Positions 26,083 to 35,580 of a stretch of 60,597 nucleotides of DNA are shown here, piece by piece. A program made the translations under genes and the position numbers. This DNA comes from JAOACQ01 sp049968515 (GTDB lineage Bacteria; Spirochaetota; Brevinematia; Brevinematales; JAOACQ01): contig JBMFQR010000011.1 in assembly GCA_049968515.1 (NCBI GenBank), positions 1-60,597 on the forward strand, given 5' to 3'. Each line of letters starts with the position of its first letter. Positions within the stretch are counted from its first letter, which is position 1. The notes beneath the pieces are model-generated. The model saw only the letters and a program-made list of their open reading frames with translations. It did not search any database and had not been told where the DNA came from.

Positions 26083-27546
26083 TCAACCAGCTTTTGCAGA
26101 ATAAATTACTTTTACCTTCATATCTTTCCCTTTTGGTAAAATGATGTAGCCTTCCTCTGGATTGAAATTACCCCATTGCTTTCCATTTATTTCTACAGCC
26201 TTAATATGAACATCTGGACTTTCAGGTAGAACTACATAATGTTTCTCGTTTTCTCCATCAGCTGAAAGACAGAAGTAAAGTGAGGCTTCTTTTTTTAATA
26301 CATAAAGGCTTAAGTAGAGGTAGTTGAAAAGGGCATGTTCCATAGAATGATACCCAGATTTGTACATATAACCCTTTGGTTGAAACCTGTTGACACTCCC
26401 ATCCCGTGACGTATTAGCATAGCATTCCCCGAATTCCTTGTCCATAAGATAATTATTCCAGAAATATGAACATTTTACAAAGTTGGAGAGATAAAAATCA
26501 TTTTTTTCAAGCTTGTATAGGTTTAACATAAGAAAATTTCCTTCCGTTTGTGTCCACCAGTCTTTTGTTGTGTTGACTGATTTGGGACTGCTATCAACAA
26601 ACTGGAAATACCATCCATAATATTTCTCATCCCAGCAGTAAAGAAGCATATTTTCGGCAATCTTTTTTGCCATCTCTTTGTAGTTTTCATTACCAGTTAG
26701 CCAGTAAGCCCTCATTAAAATCCACCCCGTCTTAAGATTATGCCCTGTCCATAGGTTGGAATCAAGAGAATGCCAGTCTCTCGTAAAATATTCACCAACA
26801 AAAAAGCTATTCTTATTTATCATCTTATCAATAACAACATCAAGTATTATCTTTATATCGTCAAGCAAGTGTTCTTCTTTTGTTGCCATATAATAATAAA
26901 ACAGATATGCAGAGCAGGTGTCTATCTGGGAGTTGAATGATTTTTCCTTTTTTACCGCGCTCCAGTCATGCCCGGCTTCTGCATAAAATCCACCATAAGC
27001 CTTATCATAGGCTTTTTCTTTCATCAGCCTGTGGGTTTCAGTTACAAACTTCAATACATTTTTATCATGGGTTGTAAAATAATAGATAACAGGACCTAAA
27101 TTTCCGTAGGTCTCGTCAAACAGATTCTTAGTTCCTCTGAAAGGGATATTGTTCATTCCAGTAGAGAGATTCCATCCCCCATATTCTTTGTCCCAGCCAT
27201 AATTTGTCTGAAATACAATTCCGTGCTTCGCCATATTAAGATATTTTTCATCTCCTGTTAACAGGTATGCCGCAGAATATGCATAAACAATGCGGGAAAT
27301 CATTCTTGTATATTTGGTAGATAAGACCCCCGGTTTTCCTTTATAATCTACATCTGTGAAAAATCCGCCATTTTTTAAGTCAATAGAGTTTTCCCAGAAG
27401 GGTATTATTTCATTAATTGCCTGATTTCTCCAGAATTCTGGATTTAGATATACTGATAAGCTTGCTTCGTTTTTTACTGCTACTTTCCCCGAGTTGCAGG
27501 AAAGAATGAGGAAAATAAATATCAAACAAAAATTCTTTTTTCTCAT
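26083..27546 (-). CDS. N-acylglucosamine 2-epimerase (AGE)-family lipoprotein
   Basis: A 487-residue protein. The signal peptide with lipobox LILSC marks a lipoprotein. The mature part is an alpha/alpha-barrel of the AGE/cellobiose-epimerase family. It has FWENSIDLKNGGFFTDVDYKG, GFYAEAGHDW, WTGHNLKTGW and WTQTEGNFLM, followed by a C-terminal beta-domain. Family members isomerise sugars, but a lipid-anchored exported version with a tail suggests surface oligosaccharide handling. The start at 27546 is preferred over 27582 because it gives the lipoprotein signal and has AGAGG upstream. Confidence 0.82.
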   Translation of the reverse strand: MRKKNFCLIFIFLILSCNSGKVAVKNEASLSVYLNPEFWRNQAINEIIPFWENSIDLKNGGFFTDVDYKGKPGVLSTKYTRMISRIVYAYSAAYLLTGDEKYLNMAKHGIVFQTNYGWDKEYGGWNLSTGMNNIPFRGTKNLFDETYGNLGPVIYYFTTHDKNVLKFVTETHRLMKEKAYDKAYGGFYAEAGHDWSAVKKEKSFNSQIDTCSAYLFYYYMATKEEHLLDDIKIILDVVIDKMINKNSFFVGEYFTRDWHSLDSNLWTGHNLKTGWILMRAYWLTGNENYKEMAKKIAENMLLYCWDEKYYGWYFQFVDSSPKSVNTTKDWWTQTEGNFLMLNLYKLEKNDFYLSNFVKCSYFWNNYLMDKEFGECYANTSRDGSVNRFQPKGYMYKSGYHSMEHALFNYLYLSLYVLKKEASLYFCLSADGENEKHYVVLPESPDVHIKAVEINGKQWGNFNPEEGYIILPKGKDMKVKVIYSAKAG

Positions 27547-27736
27547 ATTTACCTCTTTTAGAAAGAATAGATATTCTAACATGTTATTACTTTTTAATCA
27601 AAGAACTCTTTGGTTTGAGCTATTTTGTGATGTCTATTTGAAATTAAATGGGTTAATAAAACATAATAACTATTTACTTTTTTTCAAATTTTTATTAAAA
27701 TAAATATAATAAGGAGTTATAAGAAGGAGACACCCA

Positions 27737-29167
27737 ATGGAACTGAAATCACTCTCAAGGGTTACTGATTATGAGTGGGTCTTACCGAGGGAAGGGGGAA
27801 TGAATGTTGATGTTTACATTGTAGGCAGTAGGAAGCTAATAGAGGAAATGGATGACAATGTTTATCAGCAGGTCAAAAATGTTGCTTCTCTTCCGGGTAT
27901 AGTAGATAGGGTAGTTCTGTTGCCTGACGCCCATTCCGGCTATGGTTTCCCGATAGGCTGTGTTGCGGCATTTGACGCTGAAGATGGTATTGTTACAGTA
28001 GGTGGGGTGGGATTTGATATAAATTGTGGGGTAAGGCTCATAACAACAAACCTTATCTACCAGGACATAGAAAAAAAGGTTGATGCAATTATAAGAGCTT
28101 TTTTTAAAAAAATTCCTGCGGGTGTAGGGGCGACAGGAAAGTTGAATCTAAACAAGAAAGAAATAAAGAATGTGCTTGAAAGAGGTGCGGAATGGGTTAT
28201 CAAGGAAAGAGGAATGGGGAAGCCAGAAGAGCTTGATTATATTGAGGAAGGTGGATGTGCTGCAGGGGCAGAATTTGAGGCATTAAGTGAAGAAGCAATA
28301 AAAAGGGAGAAAAACCAGCTTGGCACGTTGGGCTCTGGCAATCATTATCTTGAATTGCAGATAGTTGAAGAGATATTTGATATAGAAAAGGCAAGGGTTT
28401 TTGGATTATTCAAGAATCAGATTGTGGTAACGCTTCATTGTGGGTCAAGAGGGCTCGGCCATCAGATTGGTGTAGATTATATGGGCATTTTTGCAAAAGC
28501 AGCACCAAAATATAACATTTCTATCAAAAACAAAGAGCTGCTTTATGTTCCTGCGACTTCACCAGAAGCAAAAAGATATTTTGCTGCTGTACAGGCTGCT
28601 TCCAATTTTGCCTTTGCAAACCGGCAGGTCATCTCCTTTCTTGTAAATGAGGTGCTGAATGATGTGATAAAGGATGTCGACACAAACACAATGTATGACA
28701 TAGGTCACAACACTCTGAAGCTTGAGACACACAGGGTTGGAAACTCAAAGAGGAAGCTATTCATACATAGGAAGGGTAGTACAAGAAACTTTGCAGGCAA
28801 GTCCCAGATTGTTCCAAAACCATATCAGTTTACTGGCCAACCTGTAATAGTTGGTGGTTCGATGGGGTCGGTAAGTTATGTCCTTTGTGGAAAGGAAGAG
28901 GCTATGGAAAAAACCTTTGGTTCTACAATTCACGGGGCAGGGAGAACAATGTCAAGACATAAAGCCAAAGAAAGTATAACCTATGAAGAGCTTGAAAAGG
29001 AACTTTCCGAAAAAGGGATATATTTAAAGTCCAAGAGCAGGGAGGGAGCGCTTGAGGAAGCACCTATGGCTTACAAAAACATAGAAGAAGTCATTGGAGC
29101 CGTGATAAAAAGTAACCTTTCGCAAAGAGTTGCCAGACTTAAACCACTTGGTGTCTTAAAGGGATAA
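27737..29167 (+). CDS. rtcB: RNA-splicing ligase RtcB
   Basis: A 476-residue GTP-dependent 3'-phosphate RNA ligase. The metal and catalytic motifs are all visible: VVLLPDAHSGYGFPIGCV, GGVGFDINCGVR (D94, C97), LGSGNHYLE, TLHCGSRGLGHQ, and the C-terminal HGAGRTMSRHKA with the histidine that is guanylylated. Its role is RNA repair or tRNA splicing. Archease, which often accompanies RtcB, is not adjacent. The start has AGAAGGAGA upstream. The 27547-27736 divergent gap is AT-rich with no further feature found. Confidence 0.95.
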   Translation: MELKSLSRVTDYEWVLPREGGMNVDVYIVGSRKLIEEMDDNVYQQVKNVASLPGIVDRVVLLPDAHSGYGFPIGCVAAFDAEDGIVTVGGVGFDINCGVRLITTNLIYQDIEKKVDAIIRAFFKKIPAGVGATGKLNLNKKEIKNVLERGAEWVIKERGMGKPEELDYIEEGGCAAGAEFEALSEEAIKREKNQLGTLGSGNHYLELQIVEEIFDIEKARVFGLFKNQIVVTLHCGSRGLGHQIGVDYMGIFAKAAPKYNISIKNKELLYVPATSPEAKRYFAAVQAASNFAFANRQVISFLVNEVLNDVIKDVDTNTMYDIGHNTLKLETHRVGNSKRKLFIHRKGSTRNFAGKSQIVPKPYQFTGQPVIVGGSMGSVSYVLCGKEEAMEKTFGSTIHGAGRTMSRHKAKESITYEELEKELSEKGIYLKSKSREGALEEAPMAYKNIEEVIGAVIKSNLSQRVARLKPLGVLKG

Positions 29168-29213
29168 TGAAGCCTTTTCTTTCCAAAATGTGGTCAATTA
29201 CAAAAGCAGTTGT

Positions 29214-29243
29214 TAAGATTGACTAAAAGCCAATCTTATTTTA
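29214..29243 (+). terminator. Intrinsic terminator after rtcB
   Basis: An 8-bp stem TAAGATTG (29214-29221) / CAATCTTA (29231-29238) is followed by TTTTA, in the gap between rtcB and the sugar transferase. Confidence 0.6.
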
Positions 29244-29305
29244 TACTAATACCAATAGGTAATGAAGCTGTCTATTTAGTATCGCTTCTTTAAGAGAAGG
29301 GGCCA

Positions 29306-30775
29306 ATGAAATTCCGTATAAAGTATCTTATTCAGTTGCTTTTTATAATAATTGTAGATGTAATAACGTATTATCTTTCTCTTATTTCTGCTGTTTTCTT
29401 TGATGTAAATTTTAAGTTTTTATTTAATTTTTATCATATTTTAGGAGAAAATTTAAAACCATTCCTTTTTCAGCTTAACTATACTCTTTCTATCTGGTGG
29501 ATTTTAGTGGTTCATCTTGCAAGCTTACAGATAAATAAGCTATATCAGATCAGATATCCCTTCTGGGAAGAGACAAAGCTTTTGATAAAATCTGCAAGCA
29601 TTAGCAGTGGTTTTGTCCTGCTTGCAATCTTAATAAGAAATATGTATGGGGAAATATCAAGGTCATTATTTATATGGTGGTGGTTTTTCCTTGTTATTTT
29701 TCTCCCACTTTTCAGATTCTGGGGAAAGAAACTACTTTTCAATCTGGGAATCTGGAAAGAAAAGGCACTTATAATTGGTAGCGGGGAAAAGGCTATACTT
29801 ACAATAACCGGTCTTTCAAAGGAAAAACACTTAGGCTATGAAATAGTTGGCATACTTGATGAGGAGGTAAAAGGCAGAAATCCAAAATTGACAATAGCTG
29901 GCAAAACATACAAAATTTATAAACAGGCGAAAGCACTGGATATTTTTCTTAAAGTAATGAAAATTGACACTGTTTTTATTGCGGTGCAGGCAATGGATTC
30001 AGAGAAACTTACCAATCTCGTCAACAGGGTTTATAAACTTGTCAGAAGGGTAATTGTAATTCCAGACATAAAAGGAATAGCTATTTTCAACTCTGAATTG
30101 CATTATCTCTTTATGGAAAAATTATTTATGATTAAAGTAAATAACAACCTTAACTCATTTACCAACAGGCTTATAAAAAAAACCTTCGATATTGTATTTT
30201 CCTTTGTGGGTTTATTGGTGCTTCTGCCATTTTTCCTTGTAATTGCGATATTAATTAAACTAACTTCAAAAGGTCCCGTTTTCTTCAAACACAAAAGAAT
30301 AGGCAAGAACGGAAAGGAAATCTATGTATACAAGTTCAGAACGATGTATCAGGATGCTGAACAGAGATTAAAGAAATTAATTAAGGAAAATCCAGCTGCC
30401 AGAGAGGAGTGGGAAAAGAACTTTAAACTCAAGAATGATCCGAGAGTAACATTCATTGGTAAAATAATGAGAAAAACAAGCATAGATGAATTACCTCAGA
30501 TTATAAACGTATTAAAGGGAGAGATGAGCCTTGTCGGTCCCAGACCTGTAATAAAAGAAGAGATTGATAATTATTATAAAGAGTTCAAGCAGTACTATTA
30601 TTCCGTGGATCCCGGGATGACGGGATTATGGCAGGTAAGTGGAAGAAGTGACACAGATTATGACTTCAGAGTACAGACAGATGTATGGTATGTCCAGAAC
30701 TGGTCGATGTGGCTTGATTTAATGATACTTTTCAGGACGGTTGGCGTTGTATTGAGAAGAGAGGGGGCATATTAA
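29306..30775 (+). CDS. Polyprenyl glycosylphosphotransferase (WbaP/undecaprenyl-phosphate sugar transferase-like)
   Basis: A 489-residue membrane enzyme that starts exopolysaccharide or surface-glycan assembly by moving a sugar-1-phosphate to undecaprenyl phosphate. It has four N-terminal membrane helices (about 8-125) and a Rossmann-like CoA-binding-type domain (about 145-255). A fifth hydrophobic segment (IVFSFVGLLVLLPFFLVIAI) is followed by the catalytic PF02397 domain. Motifs are GPVFFKHKRIGKNGK, YKFRTMY, RKTSIDELPQI, GEMSLVGPRP and PGMTGLWQVSGRS. The acceptor sugar is unknown. Other glycan genes in the window lie at 50-52 kb, not adjacent. Confidence 0.93.
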   Translation: MKFRIKYLIQLLFIIIVDVITYYLSLISAVFFDVNFKFLFNFYHILGENLKPFLFQLNYTLSIWWILVVHLASLQINKLYQIRYPFWEETKLLIKSASISSGFVLLAILIRNMYGEISRSLFIWWWFFLVIFLPLFRFWGKKLLFNLGIWKEKALIIGSGEKAILTITGLSKEKHLGYEIVGILDEEVKGRNPKLTIAGKTYKIYKQAKALDIFLKVMKIDTVFIAVQAMDSEKLTNLVNRVYKLVRRVIVIPDIKGIAIFNSELHYLFMEKLFMIKVNNNLNSFTNRLIKKTFDIVFSFVGLLVLLPFFLVIAILIKLTSKGPVFFKHKRIGKNGKEIYVYKFRTMYQDAEQRLKKLIKENPAAREEWEKNFKLKNDPRVTFIGKIMRKTSIDELPQIINVLKGEMSLVGPRPVIKEEIDNYYKEFKQYYYSVDPGMTGLWQVSGRSDTDYDFRVQTDVWYVQNWSMWLDLMILFRTVGVVLRREGAY

Positions 30776-30815
30776 GTCTTTACAATGCCAGTGCAATATT
30801 TTTCAAGGAGATGAT

Positions 30816-31697
30816 ATGCTAACATTTCAGAATCTGATTTTCAAACTCAAGGAATTCTGGGGCAAACAGGGTTGCATTATTAGAGAGCCTTATGATCTTG
30901 AAAAGGGTGCTGGAACATTCAATCCGGACACTTTTCTACGTTCTTTAGGTCCGGAGCCCTGGAAGGTTGCTTATGTAGAACCATCAAGAAGACCAACCGA
31001 TGGTAGATATGGTGAAAACCCAAACAGACTTGGTTATTACTTTCAGTTTCAGGTAATCATAAAGCCTTCTCCTGATGACATTCAGGAGCTTTATTTAAAG
31101 AGCCTTGAATATCTTGGAATTGACTTAAAGAAGCACGATATAAGATTTGTGCATGATGACTGGGAATCTCCGACGCTTGGTGCATGGGGACTTGGATGGG
31201 AGGTATGGCTTGATGGTATGGAGATAACACAATTTACGTATTTTCAGCAGGTTGGTGGTTTTGACCTCTTTCCAATTCCTGTTGAGATTACCTATGGAAC
31301 TGAAAGAATTGCAATGTATCTTCAAAATGTGAATAACTACAAGGATATAAAATGGAATGATGAAATTACTTATGGAGATCTTCATCACCAGCTTGAATAT
31401 GAATTTTCTAAATACAACTTTGAAATAGCCGATATAGAGTTATACAGAAGGCATTTCGATGAGTATGAGAAAGAGTGTTTTAATGCAATTGAGAAAGGAG
31501 TGGTTTTGCCAGCTTATGATCTGACAATGAAGTGTTCTCACATTTTCAATATTCTTAATGCAAGAAATGCTATATCTGTTACACAGAGAGAGCAATATAT
31601 TTCGAGAGTCAGGCAGATGGCAAATGCCTGTGCAAGAGCATACTTGAAAATTAGAGAGGAGCTTGGATTTCCGCTTCTTAAAAAAGATAATTTTTAA
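30816..31697 (+). CDS. glyQ: Glycyl-tRNA synthetase alpha subunit
   Basis: The 293-residue catalytic alpha subunit. The class II motifs are intact: FWGKQGCIIREPYDLEKGAG, YVEPSRRPTDGRYGENPNRL, and FTYFQQVGGFDLFPIPVEITYGTERIAMY (a class II core). It pairs with GlyS encoded at 12655-14706 on the opposite strand. It is followed after 2 nt by the PorV-OmpA gene, a neighbour unrelated to translation. Confidence 0.96.
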   Translation: MLTFQNLIFKLKEFWGKQGCIIREPYDLEKGAGTFNPDTFLRSLGPEPWKVAYVEPSRRPTDGRYGENPNRLGYYFQFQVIIKPSPDDIQELYLKSLEYLGIDLKKHDIRFVHDDWESPTLGAWGLGWEVWLDGMEITQFTYFQQVGGFDLFPIPVEITYGTERIAMYLQNVNNYKDIKWNDEITYGDLHHQLEYEFSKYNFEIADIELYRRHFDEYEKECFNAIEKGVVLPAYDLTMKCSHIFNILNARNAISVTQREQYISRVRQMANACARAYLKIREELGFPLLKKDNF

Positions 31698-31699
31698 AG

Positions 31700-34336
31700 A
31701 TGAAAAAGAATTTTTTCTATATAATATTAATCTTTTCGATTTTTAATAAACTTTATTCTCTTCCAGAAGCAGCGGAGTTTTTATATTTGCCAGCAGTCCT
31801 TTCGAGCAGTAGTAAAGCCTATGCGGGTAGTTGTAACACTGAAGCCAGTGCGAATTTCTTAATCAATCCTGCACTGGCAAGCGGAAATGGCTTTTTTTCT
31901 TTCTTTTTAAACTATGGATTTATAACTGATTTTCCCTATTTTCAGGGGGGAATAAGCATCCCCATCTCTGACATAAAGTTATCAGTTGCCACAAAAATAA
32001 TGGGGAATAGGAATTCTGCAACTTACAGGAATGTTGGTAGCTTATACTCAGGAGTCTTCGGAATATCAAAAAGGGTGGCAAATAATTTTCTTGTAGGTGC
32101 AAACTTCAACTTCTCATATCTTCTGACTGAAAACTTCAGTGACATTTCCTACACCTTTGATACAGGTTTACTTTATGGATTTATGAATATATATGAGAAT
32201 TCCGGATTTTGTTTTAAAAATACCCTTTTTGGTTTGACTTTCTACGGCATAGGTAAACAGGCGGTATATGAGGACAGGAGCGGCATTCCCCCTCTCGGGT
32301 CAAGACTCGGGACAAAAACCACATTCTTTGACACAAAAAACTTTGATGCAGATATTGGTTTTGAGGTCAATTATAACATTCTCCTAAAAGAATTTTTTTT
32401 CTCCACATTTCTTGATTTCAAGATATTAAAGGATTTTGGAATATCTGCTGGCTACACAATCGGAAACAAGAACATAGGAAACTTTGAGAGGGGAATTTAT
32501 CCCTTTAGTTTTGGATTTTCATATACCAGAAAAATAGCTGAAATTCCTCTTTCCCTTTTCTATTCTTTTAACTCTTTTAATTTTAATGAGAGAAATTTCA
32601 TACATTTTATAGGAGTGGAGATTTCCATACCTGATTTTGGCACAAATACTTCAGTAATTTTAAGAATGGGAGAGGAAAAGACAAATTATTATAGTTTTTC
32701 TCCAAATTTTGACAGAGAAAAAGACACACTGCCTTTCTACATAAATGTAAAAACAGAGCATCCAGTAGAACACTGGGAGTTGATTATCTCTGATACAAAT
32801 GACATAGTAAAAAAATTCAGGGACAGAGAAGATGAAGAACATAATATAATAAAGCTTTTTGCAAAAATCTTTGAAAAGAAGGAGAGCATTCCAGTTCCCG
32901 AGAGGATAGAATGGGATGGGCTTTCTGATAATGGGAGTGTTTTAAATGAGGGAGAATACATTGCATACTTCTGTCTTATTTCAGATAAAAAGACAAATTT
33001 TTCGGAGACAAACTACATAAAGCTCGATGTAACTCCACCATCAGGAAGCATATCCCTTGATGATATTTACTTTTCACCGAATAATGATGGATTTAAAGAT
33101 AAGTTAAATATCTATCCCTCATTGTCAAAGGATGAATGGAGTATGAAGATTATAAATAAAAGTGAGGTACTCGTCTTTTCCACAAATTTCGGGTTTGAAG
33201 TTCCTACCAGTTTTAGCTGGGATGGAAAAGACAATAAGGGAAATGTCCTACCTTCTGGCCTTTATGACATACTCTTTCTCGGAAAGGACGATGCCAATAA
33301 TAAAAGTATACTCTATGTAAATGATGTATTTCTTTCCATGCAGAAGTATGCAGCATATCTCTCCTTTAAAAAAGAGGCCTCTTTCAATATTGATAGGGAG
33401 ATTAATATAAAGCCATTTGTTGTTCCCGATGATTTAAGGCTATCTTACTGGAAGCTTTCAATCTATAATGATAGAAATACTCTTATCAATTTAATTGAAG
33501 GTAATGAGTTGCCACAGGCAATAAAATGGAATGGTAAGGATAGAAAGTCAATTATTGTGCCTGATGGTGAATATTTTTTAAAGCTTGAGGTTGTATTTGT
33601 GAATGGGGAAAGGGCTTCTTCTCCAGTATACAAACTCTATGTGGATTCAAATCCACCTCTTCCCTCAATAAAGCTTAAAAATATTCCATTTTCTCCAGAC
33701 GATGATGGGATAAATGATAATCTGGAGCTTGATGTTTATCTCTCTGATAGAAGTGAGGTTAAAAGTTTTAGACTGAATATTCTTGATCCAGACAGAAGGC
33801 TTTTTAAAACCTTTTCTTTTAGAAACACGAACAGGGCAAAAATCAACTGGGATGGAAGAAGTGATGATGGTGAGCATGTAGAAAGTGCACAGAATTATGA
33901 TTGTGAAGTAGAGGCTATTGATAAACTTGGAAATAAAACAAATATTATTGCCGGAAGCATTCCAACTGATGTTCTTGTTGAAAAGATAGATAGAGGCTAT
34001 AAAATTAAAATAAACAACATAGAATTTGAGTTTGGCAAGCATGAGATTCTGCCAAAAAGTGTTCCTGTTTTAAAGAGGGTTGCAGAGATTTTGAAAAAAT
34101 TTAATGAATATGAAATTGAAATACATGGTCATACTGACAATATTGGCAATGCAAATTATAATTTAAATCTTTCCAGAAAAAGAGCAGAGAGTGTATACTA
34201 CTTTCTAATCAAAGAAGGTATCCCAGCCAGACAGATGAAGACCGCTGGTTTTGGTTTCAAATATCCCATTGCTGACAATTCCACAGAAGAAGGGAGACGT
34301 AAAAACAGAAGAGTTGAGTTTATTCTGAAAAAGTAG
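31700..34336 (+). CDS. Large outer-membrane protein: PorV-like barrel, FlgD-like Ig repeats, OmpA tail
   Basis: An 878-residue exported protein. A signal peptide is followed by a PorV/UPF0164-like beta-barrel region (about 20-325: FLYLPAVLSSSSKAYAGSCN, ANFLINPALAS). Three or four FlgD/gliding-type Ig modules (about 340-760) carry repeated WDGKDNKGNVLPSGLYDI-like and FSPNNDGFKDKLNI/FSPDDDGINDNLEL motifs. The C-terminal OmpA domain (about 780-878) has IEIHGHTDNIGNANYN and EEGRRKNRRVEF. It likely spans the outer membrane and anchors to peptidoglycan, with Ig modules in the periplasm. It starts 2 nt after glyQ. Confidence 0.82.
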   Translation: MKKNFFYIILIFSIFNKLYSLPEAAEFLYLPAVLSSSSKAYAGSCNTEASANFLINPALASGNGFFSFFLNYGFITDFPYFQGGISIPISDIKLSVATKIMGNRNSATYRNVGSLYSGVFGISKRVANNFLVGANFNFSYLLTENFSDISYTFDTGLLYGFMNIYENSGFCFKNTLFGLTFYGIGKQAVYEDRSGIPPLGSRLGTKTTFFDTKNFDADIGFEVNYNILLKEFFFSTFLDFKILKDFGISAGYTIGNKNIGNFERGIYPFSFGFSYTRKIAEIPLSLFYSFNSFNFNERNFIHFIGVEISIPDFGTNTSVILRMGEEKTNYYSFSPNFDREKDTLPFYINVKTEHPVEHWELIISDTNDIVKKFRDREDEEHNIIKLFAKIFEKKESIPVPERIEWDGLSDNGSVLNEGEYIAYFCLISDKKTNFSETNYIKLDVTPPSGSISLDDIYFSPNNDGFKDKLNIYPSLSKDEWSMKIINKSEVLVFSTNFGFEVPTSFSWDGKDNKGNVLPSGLYDILFLGKDDANNKSILYVNDVFLSMQKYAAYLSFKKEASFNIDREINIKPFVVPDDLRLSYWKLSIYNDRNTLINLIEGNELPQAIKWNGKDRKSIIVPDGEYFLKLEVVFVNGERASSPVYKLYVDSNPPLPSIKLKNIPFSPDDDGINDNLELDVYLSDRSEVKSFRLNILDPDRRLFKTFSFRNTNRAKINWDGRSDDGEHVESAQNYDCEVEAIDKLGNKTNIIAGSIPTDVLVEKIDRGYKIKINNIEFEFGKHEILPKSVPVLKRVAEILKKFNEYEIEIHGHTDNIGNANYNLNLSRKRAESVYYFLIKEGIPARQMKTAGFGFKYPIADNSTEEGRRKNRRVEFILKK

Positions 34337-34388
34337 TATAATTAAAACTGGAAGAAAAGGGGTAATTTTTTGAAAGGAAAAGATTCTT

Positions 34389-35567
34389 ATGGATGCACAG
34401 AAATTAATAGAAGTAGAGGTTTATACGAGCTTTCTTTATCCCGGTATGATACTTACCGGTGATGGATTTGACGAAAATGGAAATAAGGTTGTTGATAAAA
34501 ATGTGCCTCTTACAGAGGAAAAAATCAGAGCTTTGAAAAGTTCAGGGATAAAGAAGATAAAGTATACTAGAGAAAAGCCAAAGGTTAGAAAAGAGGTTTC
34601 TAGACAGATAATAAGTGATGAGAATTTTAGCAAGGCACTTGAGATTGTGGATTTTCTCCAGAATTCTGTAAAGACAGAAGGGGAAAAGGCTAAAATTCCA
34701 GCCAGAGAGATTAATAGTGTCATTGAAAGCTTTATTTCAGATATCAAGTCCAATAGTGATGCCTACCTTAATCTCCTTGAGTTATTTGATGCAAATGCTG
34801 TTATCTTTTCACATTCGATAAATGTTGCAACAATAAGTATGCTTCTCGGTATATCATTGAAGCTCGAGGATGAAAAGATTGCCATGCTTGGTATTTCGGC
34901 TCTAATCCATGATATTGGAAAGGCAATGATTCCCTTAGAAATAATAAATAAACCTGATAAACTTACAGAAGAAGAATGGAAGATAGTAAAAACCCACCCT
35001 GTTAGGGCATATAAAATTATTAAAAATGACCCTGATTTTCCAAAATTAATTTCTGCTTCAATACTTACCCATCATGAAGATTATTCTGGTGGGGGTTACC
35101 CTTTGGGCATAAACCATGAGAAAATTTCACCATTTGCCCAGATTATTTCCATAGCCGATGTTTTTGATGCAGCCACATCAATAAAACCCTACAAAAAACC
35201 AATTTCATTTGACGAGGCATTTAACTATATTATGGAAAACTCCGGTAAGAAATTTAATCCAGCATTTGCACAGGTGTTTTTACGTGATATGGCAAAGAAG
35301 ATAAACGAAGAGCCAATATATCCTGTGGGAAGTTTCCTTCTGCTGAACACTGGTGAAATAGCCGAAGTTGCCGGTCACAGGTTAAACGAATATACATTAA
35401 GACCGATTGTCAACATATTTTTAAGATTTGATTCTACGCATAAAACACATATAGTTCTCAAATTTCCCATCCAGATAGACCTCGAAAAGGACTATTCCAG
35501 AAGTGTGGTAAAAAGAATAATTGACGAAGAGAAGGTAAAAAAATTCAGAGAAATTTTGGGTAGATAA
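34389..35567 (+). CDS. HD-GYP c-di-GMP phosphodiesterase
   Basis: A 392-residue cytosolic protein. The N-terminus (about 1-65, LYPGMILTGDGFDENG ... ALKSSGIKKIKY) resembles the DUF3391-type module found ahead of HD-GYP domains. The HD-GYP domain has H174-D175 (HDIGKAMIPLEI), THHEDYSGGGYPLG and IADVFDAATS. Residues C-terminal to it form a small beta domain (VGSFLLLNTGEIAEVAGH). The key metal ligands are present and activity is expected. It is a paralogue of the gene at 47748, which has lost its HD histidine. It is followed by mnmG, 13 nt downstream. Confidence 0.92.
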   Translation: MDAQKLIEVEVYTSFLYPGMILTGDGFDENGNKVVDKNVPLTEEKIRALKSSGIKKIKYTREKPKVRKEVSRQIISDENFSKALEIVDFLQNSVKTEGEKAKIPAREINSVIESFISDIKSNSDAYLNLLELFDANAVIFSHSINVATISMLLGISLKLEDEKIAMLGISALIHDIGKAMIPLEIINKPDKLTEEEWKIVKTHPVRAYKIIKNDPDFPKLISASILTHHEDYSGGGYPLGINHEKISPFAQIISIADVFDAATSIKPYKKPISFDEAFNYIMENSGKKFNPAFAQVFLRDMAKKINEEPIYPVGSFLLLNTGEIAEVAGHRLNEYTLRPIVNIFLRFDSTHKTHIVLKFPIQIDLEKDYSRSVVKRIIDEEKVKKFREILGR

Positions 35568-35580
35568 TGAGGTAGTCATT

